NCBI GenBank assembly: GCA_039715055.1
Contig: JBDLID010000025.1
Location: forward strand, 1-29,447
Length of the DNA stretch: 29,447 nt
Direction of reading: 5' to 3'
Source of the DNA: JBDLID01 sp039715055
GTDB lineage: Bacteria; Desulfobacterota; Desulfobulbia; Desulfobulbales; Desulfocapsaceae
Shown: one piece after another, positions 15,706 to 24,603 of the stretch
How positions within the stretch are numbered: position 1 is the stretch's first letter
Layout of the letters: each line of letters starts with the position of its first letter
Made by a program: the position numbers and the translations under genes
The notes under the pieces: model-generated
Seen by the model: only the letters and a program-made list of their open reading frames with translations
Databases searched by the model: none
What the model was told of the DNA's origin: nothing

Positions 15706-16401
15706 TCACCGTTTTTGGCGATAGAACCGCTCCAGTTTCTCAGGTGAAATTCCAAGGAAGTATCCGATAATCATCAACTGGTTGATGAGTGTTGTGCGCA
15801 GCGCACCCATTTTTTGCCAGCGGCGCGCCGAGGTTGTGACGTATGCATCGAGAATCTCAACCCGGCCTTTTTTACCTGCCCTGCGGATAAAAGCAAAGTC
15901 CTCCATGACGGAAATATCCGGGAAGCCACCAAGGTCAAAAAATCTGTCTTTGCGGATAAATAAAGCCTGGTCGCCGTAAGGCAGACTGAGAAGCCTTGAG
16001 CGAAGGTTGGCTCCCCCGGCGATGAGTTTCAGAAGAGGAGTGCTGTCTGCAATCTTCAGGGAAAAGGCGCCGCAGATTACCTCGGGATCACAGAGACAGT
16101 CCGTGATCATGGACTGGAAGTTATCGGGCAGCCGGGTGTCGGCATGGAGAAAAAGCAGAATATTGGTCGAGGCCCTTTGCGCACCGAGGTTGAGCTGGCC
16201 ACCCCTTCCCGGAGAGCAACTGACAACCATTAGCCCTGCATTTCGAGCCTCTTCAGCGGTTTTGTCCTGGGAACCGCCGTCAACAATGATCAGCTCCCTG
16301 ACATGTTCCGCCAGGCCGGCAAGGGCCGGGATCTGCTTTTCCTCATTGAAAGTAGGGGTGATTACTGATATGTCTGAGATCATCCGGGGTGTCGATGTCA
16401 T
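15706..16401 (-). CDS. TIGR04283-type GT2 glycosyltransferase
   Basis: The 231-residue protein has ISVITPTFNEEKQI, IIVDGGSQDKT, GRGGQLNLGA and LFLHADTRLP, the pattern of TIGR04283 family-2 glycosyltransferases, named for arsenosugar biosynthesis context. The acceptor LFIRKDRFFDLGGFPDISVMEDFAF block is intact and the length is typical. It overlaps the end of the upstream DUF2064 gene by 59 bp (41 bp if the second Met at 16383 is the start; neither has a strong ribosome site), so the two are co-translated and probably act together. There is no arsenic gene here, so an arsenosugar role is not supported; membrane lipid or cell-surface sugar transfer is equally possible. Confidence 0.85.
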   Translation of the reverse strand: MTSTPRMISDISVITPTFNEEKQIPALAGLAEHVRELIIVDGGSQDKTAEEARNAGLMVVSCSPGRGGQLNLGAQRASTNILLFLHADTRLPDNFQSMITDCLCDPEVICGAFSLKIADSTPLLKLIAGGANLRSRLLSLPYGDQALFIRKDRFFDLGGFPDISVMEDFAFIRRAGKKGRVEILDAYVTTSARRWQKMGALRTTLINQLMIIGYFLGISPEKLERFYRQKR

Positions 16402-16972
16402 GTCGGGTCGGGAGAAGATGGTAAGACAGGTTGAGTTGACGGGCCGTTTTCAGTGTCCGTGACAGGACACTGTCGCTGCCCCAGTCGATATCGCTGAACA
16501 GGGGCCGGATGAGTCCTTCCGGCAGGTTGCGGCGGATGCCGATGAGATAGTAGCCACCGTCTGCTGCCGGACCGAAGACCAGCCGGTTTTTTTCAAGGGC
16601 ATCAAATGCCTCACTGAAAAGATTGGGGTCGAGTTCCGGACAGTCGCTGCCGATGAGAAGGGCTTTTCCTTTGTCAGCTGATCGCTGGCTGAGCGCTTCA
16701 CCCATTTTTTCACCGAGATCACCGCCACTCTGGGGGGCAAACCAGTAGCCGGTTCCAAGCCACTGTTCCATGGCCTCTTGTGAGCCGCCGTGATAAAAGA
16801 TCTCCAGCTTGAACTCGCGGCTGGCCTGCAGAGTGTCCAGTTCATTGAGTACCTTGGCGACCAGCTGCCGATGAAGCCCGGCGGCACCGCCTTTGCCGAG
16901 TGCGGGAATAAGCCTGGTCTTGCAGCTGCCCGGTTCCGGAAAACGGGTGAAGAGAATAATGATGTCGCACAT
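16343..16972 (-). CDS. TIGR04282/DUF2064 GT-A-fold sugar transferase
   Basis: The 209-residue protein starts CDIIILFTRFPEPGSCKTRL and includes LLIGSDCPELDPNLF and FGPAADGGYYLIGIR, the hallmarks of DUF2064 (TIGR04282). These have a nucleotidyl/glycosyltransferase-like GT-A fold and are nearly always paired, as here, with a TIGR04283 gene. The substrate is unknown. Its start is divergent from the UPF0280 gene with only 15-72 bp between them depending on that gene's start, so their promoters must overlap. Confidence 0.87.
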   Translation of the reverse strand: MCDIIILFTRFPEPGSCKTRLIPALGKGGAAGLHRQLVAKVLNELDTLQASREFKLEIFYHGGSQEAMEQWLGTGYWFAPQSGGDLGEKMGEALSQRSADKGKALLIGSDCPELDPNLFSEAFDALEKNRLVFGPAADGGYYLIGIRRNLPEGLIRPLFSDIDWGSDSVLSRTLKTARQLNLSYHLLPTRHDIDTPDDLRHISNHPYFQ

Positions 16973-16987
16973 TGGCCGTGGTTTACT

Positions 16988-17764
16988 GTGAGCGGGAAAG
17001 GAAAAAAAAGACCTGAAGCGTACCGGAACAGAAGCTACCGGACCATGCTCGATACAACCGGCCTGCTATCCTGTCGCATCCGGGTTCAGGAGACCGATCT
17101 GCACATCCTGGCCGATCGTGATGTCGCCGAAAGGGCAGAGGAGCTGGTTTTTCAGTACCGTCTTCAGATCGAAAACTATATTATAAAGCACCGGCTGTTT
17201 TCCGCAACGCTTGCCCCAATGGAAGAGGATGTTTTTGCACCGCAGCTGGTGAGATCGATGATGCGGGCGGGCATCACCGCCGGAGTTGGACCCATGGCCG
17301 CCGTTGCCGGAACCATTGCCGAGGCCGTGGGGCAGGATCTTATCGGTGAAGGGGCCCGTGAGATCATCATTGAAAACGGCGGTGATATTTTTCTGCAGAG
17401 AAGCAAGGTGTGCCGGGCGGCCATTTATGCGGGCCGTTCACCGCTCAGTAACCGGGTCGGGATTGAACTTTGCCCCGACCAGATGCCGATGGGACTCTGC
17501 ACATCATCGGGGACCGTCGGTCACTCCTTAAGTCTGGGGGAAGCCGATTCAGTGACCGTCCTTGCCCGCTCGACTCCACTGGCCGATGCCGCGGCGACGC
17601 GTCTCGGCAATGAGGTCGGTAAAGGGCAGAGGCGACAGCAGCGGCTTGAGCAGGCGCTTGAGGCGGCAAAGACCATTGATGATCTCATGGGGGTGGTGAT
17701 CATCTGTGACGACCTTATCGGTGCGGTTGGCGATATTGAGCTGGTCCGCCTGGGGGGAAATTGA
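16988..17764 (+). CDS. UPF0280 family protein (ApbE-like fold)
   Basis: The protein of about 258 residues carries RSYRTMLDTTGLLSCRIRVQ, ETDLHILAD, GPMAAVAGTIAEAVG, IIIENGGDIFL and CTSSGTVGHSLS. This is the UPF0280/COG2122 family, related in fold to the flavin transferase ApbE. I chose the GTG at 16988 because the R-S-Y-R segment belongs to the conserved N-terminus; the ATG at 17045 would remove it. The GTG has no strong ribosome site, so the start is uncertain. Function is not established in the family. It is followed 38 bp later by the PilZ-like gene. Confidence 0.8.
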   Translation: MSGKGKKRPEAYRNRSYRTMLDTTGLLSCRIRVQETDLHILADRDVAERAEELVFQYRLQIENYIIKHRLFSATLAPMEEDVFAPQLVRSMMRAGITAGVGPMAAVAGTIAEAVGQDLIGEGAREIIIENGGDIFLQRSKVCRAAIYAGRSPLSNRVGIELCPDQMPMGLCTSSGTVGHSLSLGEADSVTVLARSTPLADAAATRLGNEVGKGQRRQQRLEQALEAAKTIDDLMGVVIICDDLIGAVGDIELVRLGGN

Positions 17765-17802
17765 TTGCTTTACAGTGGTGGAGATAAAAGGAGGGGGCTG
17801 AT

Positions 17803-18171
17803 ATGACGACAGGAAGCAGTGACCAGAGTGAAGAGAAGCGCCTCATTGAAAGACGCCATCTGGCTTTTTACCTTCGGGTGTTTGACGGGATGTCGTCCCG
17901 GATCGTCGGCAACCTGGTCGATATCTCACCCAAAGGGGTGATGGTGCTTTCCGATGAACGGGTAGCCGTCAATGAAGATTATCGGCTGCGGATGAGACTG
18001 CCTGCCGAGGTTGTGAAAGATGAGGAGCTTATTTTCAGCGCCACCAGCCGCTGGTGCCAGAAGGATGTCAACCCCGATTTTTACCTGATCGGCTTTCAGA
18101 TCAACGACATGGAGCCTGAAACCCGTTTGGTGGTGGAGCAGTTGATCAGCGATTTCGGTTTTCAGGACTGA
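17803..18171 (+). CDS. PilZ-like domain protein
   Basis: The 122-residue protein is a single PilZ-type beta-barrel domain: ERRHLAFYLRVFDG, then GNLVDISPKGVMVLS and later LIGFQINDMEP. The D-x-S-x-x-G half of the c-di-GMP-binding signature is intact (D40-S42-G45). The R-x-x-x-R half is not canonical: R17 and R18 are followed four residues later by A21 and F22. Binding of c-di-GMP is therefore uncertain. Start 17803 follows AGGAGGG at 17790-17796. Its end overlaps the convergent rfbD by 10 bp. Target unknown; possibly an adaptor for the nearby polysaccharide or pilus functions. Confidence 0.85.
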   Translation: MTTGSSDQSEEKRLIERRHLAFYLRVFDGMSSRIVGNLVDISPKGVMVLSDERVAVNEDYRLRMRLPAEVVKDEELIFSATSRWCQKDVNPDFYLIGFQINDMEPETRLVVEQLISDFGFQD

Positions 18172-19067
18172 GCTTCCTGAAGCAGCGTGTCGCGGTATCT
18201 GCCAACAAAAACATCAATATCTTTTTTCCAGTCCTGCATGACCATAAGTCCTTCCCGCTTGAGCAGCCCGTTTTCAAGGATTGAGTTGTTCGGCCGTGGT
18301 GCGGGTGTCGGATAGTCTGCAGTGGTGCAGGGGGCCAGGTTGTGAGGGACTTCCATCCTGTCGAGAAAATAACAGGCTCCTTCAAACCAGGTGCAGTAGC
18401 CTTCAGCCGTGGCGTGGGCGATCCCGCAAAGTCTACTGTCCAGCAGTTGTTCAACCTGGCGGGCCAGGCTGTGAGTCCAGGTCAGGGAGCCATACTGGTC
18501 ATTGACCACCCGAATCTCTCGTCTGCGGTCAGCCAGGGTTAAACGGAGCATGGTTTTAAGAAAGTTTTTCCCCCGGTGGCCGTAGAGCCAGGCCGTTCGC
18601 AGAATCAGGCTGTCGGCACAGTTCTCCTGCACTCCTCTTTCCCCTGCCAGCTTACTCTTGCCGTAGATCGACAACGGGCCGACCGCGTCGTCTTCGAGGT
18701 AGGGGGCGGGGACAGCCTTGCGACCGTCAAAGACATAGTCCGTAGAGATGTGAATCAGTCGTGCATTATGGCGACTGGCAGCGGCAGCGAGATAGGCGGG
18801 GCCGTTTGCGTTGACGCCCATGGCCCGTTCCTGCTCAGTTTCACACAGATCTACAGCGGTATAGGCGCCGCAGTTGACGATGATATCGGGAGAGGTTTCT
18901 TTAACCGTGTCATCGACCGTGTCCCGGCTGCTGATGTCCAGCTGTGCCGAGCTGAAAGGAAAAACAGTGTGACCGGAGCTGAGCAGATCAGTGCAGTCGG
19001 AGCCGAGCTGGCCAGTGGCACCACTGATCAGGACTCTGAAACCTTTTTTTTCAGCCACCTCAGTCAC
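18162..19067 (-). CDS. rfbD: dTDP-4-dehydrorhamnose reductase
   Basis: The 301-residue protein is an extended short-chain dehydrogenase: nucleotide motif GATGQLG at 16-22, STDYVFDG at 108-115, and the catalytic YGKSK (Y135, K139). RfbD reduces dTDP-4-keto-L-rhamnose to dTDP-L-rhamnose with NAD(P)H, the last step in the cytoplasmic pathway. It overlaps rfbA by 8 bp. RfbB and RfbC are not in the window and are needed for the pathway. Length is normal. Confidence 0.92.
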   Translation of the reverse strand: MTEVAEKKGFRVLISGATGQLGSDCTDLLSSGHTVFPFSSAQLDISSRDTVDDTVKETSPDIIVNCGAYTAVDLCETEQERAMGVNANGPAYLAAAASRHNARLIHISTDYVFDGRKAVPAPYLEDDAVGPLSIYGKSKLAGERGVQENCADSLILRTAWLYGHRGKNFLKTMLRLTLADRRREIRVVNDQYGSLTWTHSLARQVEQLLDSRLCGIAHATAEGYCTWFEGACYFLDRMEVPHNLAPCTTADYPTPAPRPNNSILENGLLKREGLMVMQDWKKDIDVFVGRYRDTLLQEAQS

Positions 19068-19944
19068 CGGGATTTTCCAGCTCTGCGGCGAGTTCCATCA
19101 GGTATTGACCATACTGGTTCTTGAGCATGTCACTGGCCAGGTGTTTCAGCTGCTCGGTGTCGATGTAGCCGAGCTTGCAGGCGATCTCCTCGAGACAGGC
19201 AACTTTTAGTCCCTGTCGTTCCTGGACGGCCTGAATATAACTTGAGGCCTGCTGCAGCGATTCGTGGGTGCCGGTGTCGAGCCAGCAGAAACCGCGGCCC
19301 AGCGGCTTGACCCGCAGGCGACCCTGTTTCAGGTACTCCAGGTTGATATCGGTGATTTCAAGCTCTCCACGGGGAGACGGTTTGATCTGCTCGGCGATGG
19401 CGACCACGTCGTTGTCATAGAAATAGAGGCCGGGAACGGCAAATTTGGATTTGGCATGCTCCGGCTTTTCTTCAATGCCAATGACCCGCTTGTCCTCGTC
19501 GAATTCCACAACACCGTAACGTTCCGGGTCCCGCACCAGGTATCCGAAAACCAGCCCACCCTCTTTCAGCTTGGCGCATTCCCGGACGATTTTTGAAAAT
19601 CCGACACCAAAAAAAATGTTGTCGCCAAGGATGAGGGCAACGGAGTCATCGCCGATAAAGGATTTGCCGATGATAAAGGCCTGGGCAAGGCCTTCCGGTT
19701 CTGGTTGTTCGGCATATTCTATTTTCAGGCCCAGGTGGGAGCCGTCGCCGAACATCTCTTTGAAACGGGGCAGGTCATGGGGTGTGGAGATGATGAGGAT
19801 CTCTCTGATGCCTGCCAGCATGAGGACCGACAGGGGATAGTAGATCATCGGCTTGTCATAAACCGGGATGAGCTGCTTGGAGACCACACGGGTGATGGGG
19901 TAGAGCCTGGTGCCGGAGCCGCCGGCAAGTATAATTCCTTTCAT
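19060..19944 (-). CDS. rfbA: Glucose-1-phosphate thymidylyltransferase
   Basis: The 294-residue protein begins MKGIILAGGSGTRLYPITRV, followed by SKQLIPVYDKPMIYYPLSVLM, and has the usual length (about 290) and RfbA pattern. It makes dTDP-glucose from glucose-1-phosphate and dTTP, the first step to dTDP-rhamnose. It is the first gene of the rfbA-rfbD unit and is divergent from manB with 127 bp between starts. That gap contains a GC-rich hairpin. Confidence 0.95.
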   Translation of the reverse strand: MKGIILAGGSGTRLYPITRVVSKQLIPVYDKPMIYYPLSVLMLAGIREILIISTPHDLPRFKEMFGDGSHLGLKIEYAEQPEPEGLAQAFIIGKSFIGDDSVALILGDNIFFGVGFSKIVRECAKLKEGGLVFGYLVRDPERYGVVEFDEDKRVIGIEEKPEHAKSKFAVPGLYFYDNDVVAIAEQIKPSPRGELEITDINLEYLKQGRLRVKPLGRGFCWLDTGTHESLQQASSYIQAVQERQGLKVACLEEIACKLGYIDTEQLKHLASDMLKNQYGQYLMELAAELENPGD

Positions 19945-20004
19945 GGATGCCGCTTGTTAAATAGTATGAATTTTGGTAACTGTTCCGCAATGTTTTACCT
20001 TCGG

Positions 20005-20027
20005 CCGGTCGGAGTTGCTCCGGTCGG
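20005..20027. other. GC-rich hairpin between rfbA and manB
   Basis: CCGGTCGGAG (20005-20014) pairs with CTCCGGTCGG (20018-20027) around TTG, with two G-T pairs. There is no T-tract on either side. It may be a leader hairpin of the rfbA or manB transcript. Confidence 0.4.
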
Positions 20028-20071
20028 ACGCCTAGATACTACACCGCTGACAAGAAAAGGAAACTGAAAAA

Positions 20072-21433
20072 ATGGTTGCTGAAATTCCGGCCTGTTTCAA
20101 GGCCTACGATATCAGAGGCAGGGTGCCCGATGAACTCGGTCCAGGTCTGGCAAGAGACATCGGCCGCGCTTTTGCGGCCTGTTTTTCTCCGAAAAAAGTG
20201 GCGGTCGGCCGGGATATACGGCTCTCCGGTGCGTCGCTCTGCAGTGAACTGGTCGAGGGGCTGCTTGAGTCGGGTGTTGATGTCCTTGACCTTGGCCTCT
20301 GCGGTACCGAGGAAATCTATCACGCAGCCTTCAGCCTTGAAGACAAGGGCGTGGATGGTGGTATCGTGGTGACCGCCAGTCATAATCCGTCGGATTACAA
20401 CGGCATGAAGTTTGTCACCAGAGGGGCGCAGCCGGTCAGCGGTGACTCGGGGTTGCAAGAAATGGCGGAGATGATTGTTGCAGACACCTTGCCGGAACCT
20501 GCTACAACACGTGGCCGGGTAACCACAGCAACCACCAAGGATGACTATATCAGCCACCTCCTCTCCTATGTGAAAACAGATGGGCTCAAACCTCTGAAAC
20601 TGGTGGTCAACAGCGGCAACGGCTGTGCCGGTCCTGTTGTCGATCTCCTGGAAGCCCATCTGCCGTTCAGTTTTGTCAGGATGTTCCATGAGCCGGACGG
20701 TACATTTCCAAACGGGGTACCCAATCCCCTGCTCCCGGAGAAGAGGGCGGAGACCGGCCGGATGGTAAGAGAGTCAGGGGCTGATCTCGGCATCGGCTGG
20801 GATGGCGATTTTGACCGCTGCTTCTTCTGGGATGAGAACGGACGTTTTATTGAGGGCTATTATATTGTCGGTTTGCTGGCAACAGCCCTGCTCAAGGATC
20901 ACCCGGGCAGCCGCATTCTCCACGATCCCCGCCTGGTCTGGAATACCCGCGAACTGGTCGGCGAAAACGGAGGCGTCCCCATTGAAACCAGGACCGGTCA
21001 TGCCTTGATCAAGGAGCGGATGCGTGAAGAAGACGCCCTTTACGGAGGCGAGATGTCGGCTCACCACTATTTCAGGGATTTTGGTTACTGTGATTCGGGG
21101 ATGATCCCCTGGCTTCTTGTCTGTTCCCTGATGAGTCGTAGCGGAAAACCGCTGGCGCGGATGGTGGACGAGCGGATCAGCGCCTATCCGGTGTCCGGCG
21201 AGATCAACTCGACAGTTGATGACCCGCAGGCGGCGATCGATCGAGTGGAGGCAGCCTTTTCCCAGGGAAAAAAAGAGTATATCGACGGCTTGAGTGTGAC
21301 ATTTGACAGGTTTCGTTTTAATATAAGGCAGTCAAACACCGAACCCCTGCTGCGTCTCAATGTTGAAAGCCGGAGAGATGCAGAGCTGATGCGGGCAAAA
21401 ACCGACGAATTGCTGGCCCTCATCAGAGAGTAG
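20072..21433 (+). CDS. manB: Phosphomannomutase/phosphoglucomutase
   Basis: The 453-residue alpha-D-phosphohexomutase has CFKAYDIRGRVPDEL at the N-terminus, the phosphoserine loop TASHNP (S103) and the metal loop DGDFDR at 244-249. The sugar-binding GGEMSAHHYF follows, then a C-terminal phosphate site RQSNTEPLLRLN. It interconverts mannose-6-P and mannose-1-P (and probably the glucose phosphates), as AlgC does. The start at 20072 follows AGGAAA. It lies 71 bp upstream of manC, and together they give GDP-mannose from fructose-6-phosphate when the isomerase domain of ManC is active. Confidence 0.93.
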   Translation: MVAEIPACFKAYDIRGRVPDELGPGLARDIGRAFAACFSPKKVAVGRDIRLSGASLCSELVEGLLESGVDVLDLGLCGTEEIYHAAFSLEDKGVDGGIVVTASHNPSDYNGMKFVTRGAQPVSGDSGLQEMAEMIVADTLPEPATTRGRVTTATTKDDYISHLLSYVKTDGLKPLKLVVNSGNGCAGPVVDLLEAHLPFSFVRMFHEPDGTFPNGVPNPLLPEKRAETGRMVRESGADLGIGWDGDFDRCFFWDENGRFIEGYYIVGLLATALLKDHPGSRILHDPRLVWNTRELVGENGGVPIETRTGHALIKERMREEDALYGGEMSAHHYFRDFGYCDSGMIPWLLVCSLMSRSGKPLARMVDERISAYPVSGEINSTVDDPQAAIDRVEAAFSQGKKEYIDGLSVTFDRFRFNIRQSNTEPLLRLNVESRRDAELMRAKTDELLALIRE

Positions 21434-21504
21434 CGCTGTACGTCATTAGCTGAAATTTTAAAGAAAATTGCTCAAGATAGCCTCAAGTTAAGACAGGAGA
21501 GAAG

Positions 21505-22914
21505 ATGGCAAAGATTCAACCGGTTATTCTTGCCGGCGGCACCGGCTCCAGGCTGTGGCCTCTGTCCCGGGAGCTTTTTCCCAAGCAGCTTCTTCAGCTG
21601 GTCGATGAGACCTCGCTGCTCCAGACGACGGTTTTGCGGGTCTGTGGTCTGCCGGATATCCTGCCGCCCCTGATCGTTGTCGGTGAGGAGCATCGCTTTA
21701 TCACCAAGAGCCAGGTGGACGGTCTTGATCTGGGAGTCGATTACTCCATCATTCTCGAACCGGTGGGAAGAAACACGGCACCGGCGGTCTGTGCTGCTGC
21801 TGAGTTTGCAGCTCTTGGCGGGGATGAGGAGACCATTCTTCTCGTTCTGCCCGCCGATCATCTGATCATGCGCCGCGAGGCCTTTGGTCGGGCGGTGAAG
21901 GAGGCGGCCGAACTGGCTGAACAGGGAGCCATCGTCACCTTCGGTATCGAGCCGCAGCGTCCCGAGACCGGTTACGGTTATATTGAGCGCGGTGAGGGAT
22001 CAAAGGTGAGCTCATTTCGTGAAAAACCCGACCTTGAGACGGCCAGGACCTACCTGGCCTCGGGTAATTACCTCTGGAACTCGGGGATGTTTGCCTTTTC
22101 GATCAAGACCTTTCGCGAGGAGATGACAAAGTACCAGGGAGAAATGCTTGACTGCATGGCCCGGGCGGCAAACGACGGGGTGCGTGATGACCGGTTTTAC
22201 CGTCTCGAGAAGTCGGCCATGGAAGAGAGCCCCGGTGACTCCATTGATTATGCGCTGATGGAAAAGACGGACCGGGCGGCAGTGGTCGCAGCCGATCTCG
22301 ACTGGAGCGATATCGGTTCATGGCACGCCCTCTGGGAAGTGCTGGAGCAGGATGAGCACGGCAATGTCACCCAGGGAGACGTCATTTTGGAAGATACCAG
22401 AAACTGTCTCATCCGGGCCGAGGACACCCTGGTGGCCACCGTTGGCCTTGAAGACACCCTGGTGGTGGAGACCGCCGACGCCGTTCTCGTGGCACCGCTT
22501 TCCAAGTCCCAGGATGTGAAAAAAATCGTCAACCGGCTCAAGGGTGACGCTCGCGAAGAGTTTCGATTCCACACCACGGTCCACCGCCCGTGGGGCAGCT
22601 ACACCGTTCTTGAAAAGCAGTCAAGATACCAGATCAAGCGGATTACCGTTTATCCCGGCCAGAAGCTCTCCCTGCAGATGCATCACCACCGGCACGAACA
22701 CTGGGTGATGGTCTCGGGCACAGCGCGGATTACCAACGGCGACAAGAATTTCCTCCTCCATGAAAACCAGTCCACCTATATTCCGGCAGGCGTCACCCAC
22801 CGGTTGGAAAATCCCGGAGTGATGGATATCGAACTCATCGAGGTGCAGAACGGCTCCTACCTGGGTGAAGATGATATCGTCCGTTTTGATGATGTTTACG
22901 GTCGTGAAGAGTAG
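21505..22914 (+). CDS. manC: Mannose-1-phosphate guanylyltransferase / mannose-6-phosphate isomerase
   Basis: The 469-residue bifunctional protein has the nucleotidyltransferase motif VILAGGTGSRLWPLSRE and FPKQLLQL at the N-terminus. A C-terminal cupin isomerase domain carries RPWGSYTVLE, LQMHHHRHEHWVMV and a final IELIEVQ. It catalyses GDP-mannose formation and, in bifunctional members, fructose-6-P to mannose-6-P isomerisation. The length matches AlgA/ManC. The start follows AGGAGAG. Its product feeds mannose-, fucose- or rhamnose-containing polysaccharides, consistent with the acetylation gene at the window start. Confidence 0.94.
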   Translation: MAKIQPVILAGGTGSRLWPLSRELFPKQLLQLVDETSLLQTTVLRVCGLPDILPPLIVVGEEHRFITKSQVDGLDLGVDYSIILEPVGRNTAPAVCAAAEFAALGGDEETILLVLPADHLIMRREAFGRAVKEAAELAEQGAIVTFGIEPQRPETGYGYIERGEGSKVSSFREKPDLETARTYLASGNYLWNSGMFAFSIKTFREEMTKYQGEMLDCMARAANDGVRDDRFYRLEKSAMEESPGDSIDYALMEKTDRAAVVAADLDWSDIGSWHALWEVLEQDEHGNVTQGDVILEDTRNCLIRAEDTLVATVGLEDTLVVETADAVLVAPLSKSQDVKKIVNRLKGDAREEFRFHTTVHRPWGSYTVLEKQSRYQIKRITVYPGQKLSLQMHHHRHEHWVMVSGTARITNGDKNFLLHENQSTYIPAGVTHRLENPGVMDIELIEVQNGSYLGEDDIVRFDDVYGREE

Positions 22915-22950
22915 TTTGTTTTTTAACCTTTTCGATGGTGGTCGAGACCT

Positions 22951-24597
22951 GTGAAAATCGCTCTTGTCCAACTCAATCCCGTCATCGGTGATTTTGAGGC
23001 CAACTGCTCAAAGATCAGGAAATGGGCGACCCGGGCTTACGAACAGGGCTGTGAGCTGGTTGTCTTTCCGGAGATGGCCGTTACCGGTTACCCTCCCCAG
23101 GATCTTCTTGAACGATCCGGCTTTGTCGAGGCCCAGCAGAAGGCCTTTGGCCGGCTGCTCTCCGAGCTGTCGCCGCTTACCGTTATCCTCGGTGCTATTG
23201 AAGCACGGGTTGAAAAACAGGGCAAGCTGCTCTACAACTCCCTGCTGGTCATTAAACAGGGTGAGGTGGTTCACCGGGTACGAAAACAGCTGCTGCCCAA
23301 CTACGACGTGTTTGACGAGCGCCGCTACTTTGAGCCCGGCCCTTCCGGCGAGTTCTTCACCGTTGGTTCTCTGACCCTGGGGCTCACCGTCTGCGAGGAT
23401 ATCTGGCATGAGGAAATCGGCCTCTATGAAAGCGACCCTGTCGAGGAATTGATGAACAGGGCGACGCAACAGGGGGTAGCCATTGACTGCCTGGTCAATA
23501 TATCTGCCTCTCCCTTTGAGCTGTCTAAAGAACGGGTACGCAGGGAGCTGTTTTCCTCCATCTGTACCCGTTATCAGGTGCCGCTGATCTACTCAAACCA
23601 GGTCGGCGGCCAGGACTCGCTGCTCTTTGACGGCCGCTCCCGACTCATCGATCAAAACGGTCGGGTGGCTGCAAGCTGCCAAGGTTTTGCGGAAGACATG
23701 GTGGTACTGGACAGTGACTCCTGGCAGGGCGAGATGCACCTGGCAGAGCCGGAAGTCGAGCTTCATGATGTGTACCAGGCGCTGGTCATGGGGACGCGTG
23801 ACTATGTACGTAAATGCGGTTTTTCTTCTGTGGTGCTTGGGCTTTCCGGCGGCATCGACTCGGCACTCACCGCAGCACTGGCCGTTGAGGCCCTTGGGTC
23901 TGGTAATGTGACCGGGGTGGCACTGCCCTCAATCTACTCTTCCGATGAGTCGCTGGCCGATGCCCGGCAGCTTGCAAAAAACCTCGGTTGTCGTTTTGAG
24001 GTGATCCCCATCCGGGATCTGGTGGACGGATTTCAAACCAGCCTGGCGCCGCTTTTTGCAGGCATGGCCGAGGATGTCACCGAGCAGAACCTCCAGGCCA
24101 GAATTCGCGGCAACCTGCTCATGGCCCTGTCCAATAAGTTCGGCTCAATGCTGCTCAGCACCGGCAACAAGTCAGAAATGGCGGTGGGTTACTGCACCCT
24201 GTACGGTGACATGAGCGGCGGCCTGGCCGTTATCTCAGATGTTCCCAAGATGCTGGTCTATGAACTGGCCCACCATGTCAACAGGGAAGGGGAGTGGATT
24301 CCCCATCGGACCATCACCAGGCCACCTACCGCTGAACTCAAACCGGACCAGTGTGATCAGGATGACCTGCCACCCTACGAGATCCTCGATCAGATTCTTG
24401 CCCATCACCTTGAAGGCGGTCTTGGTATGGATGAGATCACTGCCCACGGATTTGAGGAGGATGTTGTGGCTGACGTTCTGCGTCGGGTCCGCATCAACGA
24501 GTATAAGCGTAAGCAGGCCCCCATGGGGCTTCGGGTGACATCCAAGGCATTCGGCTACGGCCGTCGTTTTCCAACCGTTCAGAATTTTCAGAAGTAG
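22951..24597 (+). CDS. nadE: Glutamine-dependent NAD+ synthetase
   Basis: The 548-residue two-domain enzyme has an N-terminal nitrilase-type glutaminase with the E41-K112-C148 triad (FPEMAVTGYPP, RKQLLPNYDVFDERRYF, LTVCEDIWHEE). The C-terminal synthetase has the PP-loop SGGIDS at 299-304 and LSTGNKSEMAVGYCTLYGDM. It converts deamido-NAD to NAD with glutamine and ATP. The start is GTG at 22951, with only a weak upstream site. It is 36 bp after manC and 6 bp before the cytochrome gene, so it may share a transcript with both. Confidence 0.94.
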   Translation: MKIALVQLNPVIGDFEANCSKIRKWATRAYEQGCELVVFPEMAVTGYPPQDLLERSGFVEAQQKAFGRLLSELSPLTVILGAIEARVEKQGKLLYNSLLVIKQGEVVHRVRKQLLPNYDVFDERRYFEPGPSGEFFTVGSLTLGLTVCEDIWHEEIGLYESDPVEELMNRATQQGVAIDCLVNISASPFELSKERVRRELFSSICTRYQVPLIYSNQVGGQDSLLFDGRSRLIDQNGRVAASCQGFAEDMVVLDSDSWQGEMHLAEPEVELHDVYQALVMGTRDYVRKCGFSSVVLGLSGGIDSALTAALAVEALGSGNVTGVALPSIYSSDESLADARQLAKNLGCRFEVIPIRDLVDGFQTSLAPLFAGMAEDVTEQNLQARIRGNLLMALSNKFGSMLLSTGNKSEMAVGYCTLYGDMSGGLAVISDVPKMLVYELAHHVNREGEWIPHRTITRPPTAELKPDQCDQDDLPPYEILDQILAHHLEGGLGMDEITAHGFEEDVVADVLRRVRINEYKRKQAPMGLRVTSKAFGYGRRFPTVQNFQK

Positions 24598-24603
24598 CTG
24601 GTC

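Noticed and set aside
16790..16987. Long N-terminal extension of the UPF0280 gene
   Set aside because: It lies antisense inside the DUF2064 gene and is not part of the conserved family; the start is placed at GTG 16988.
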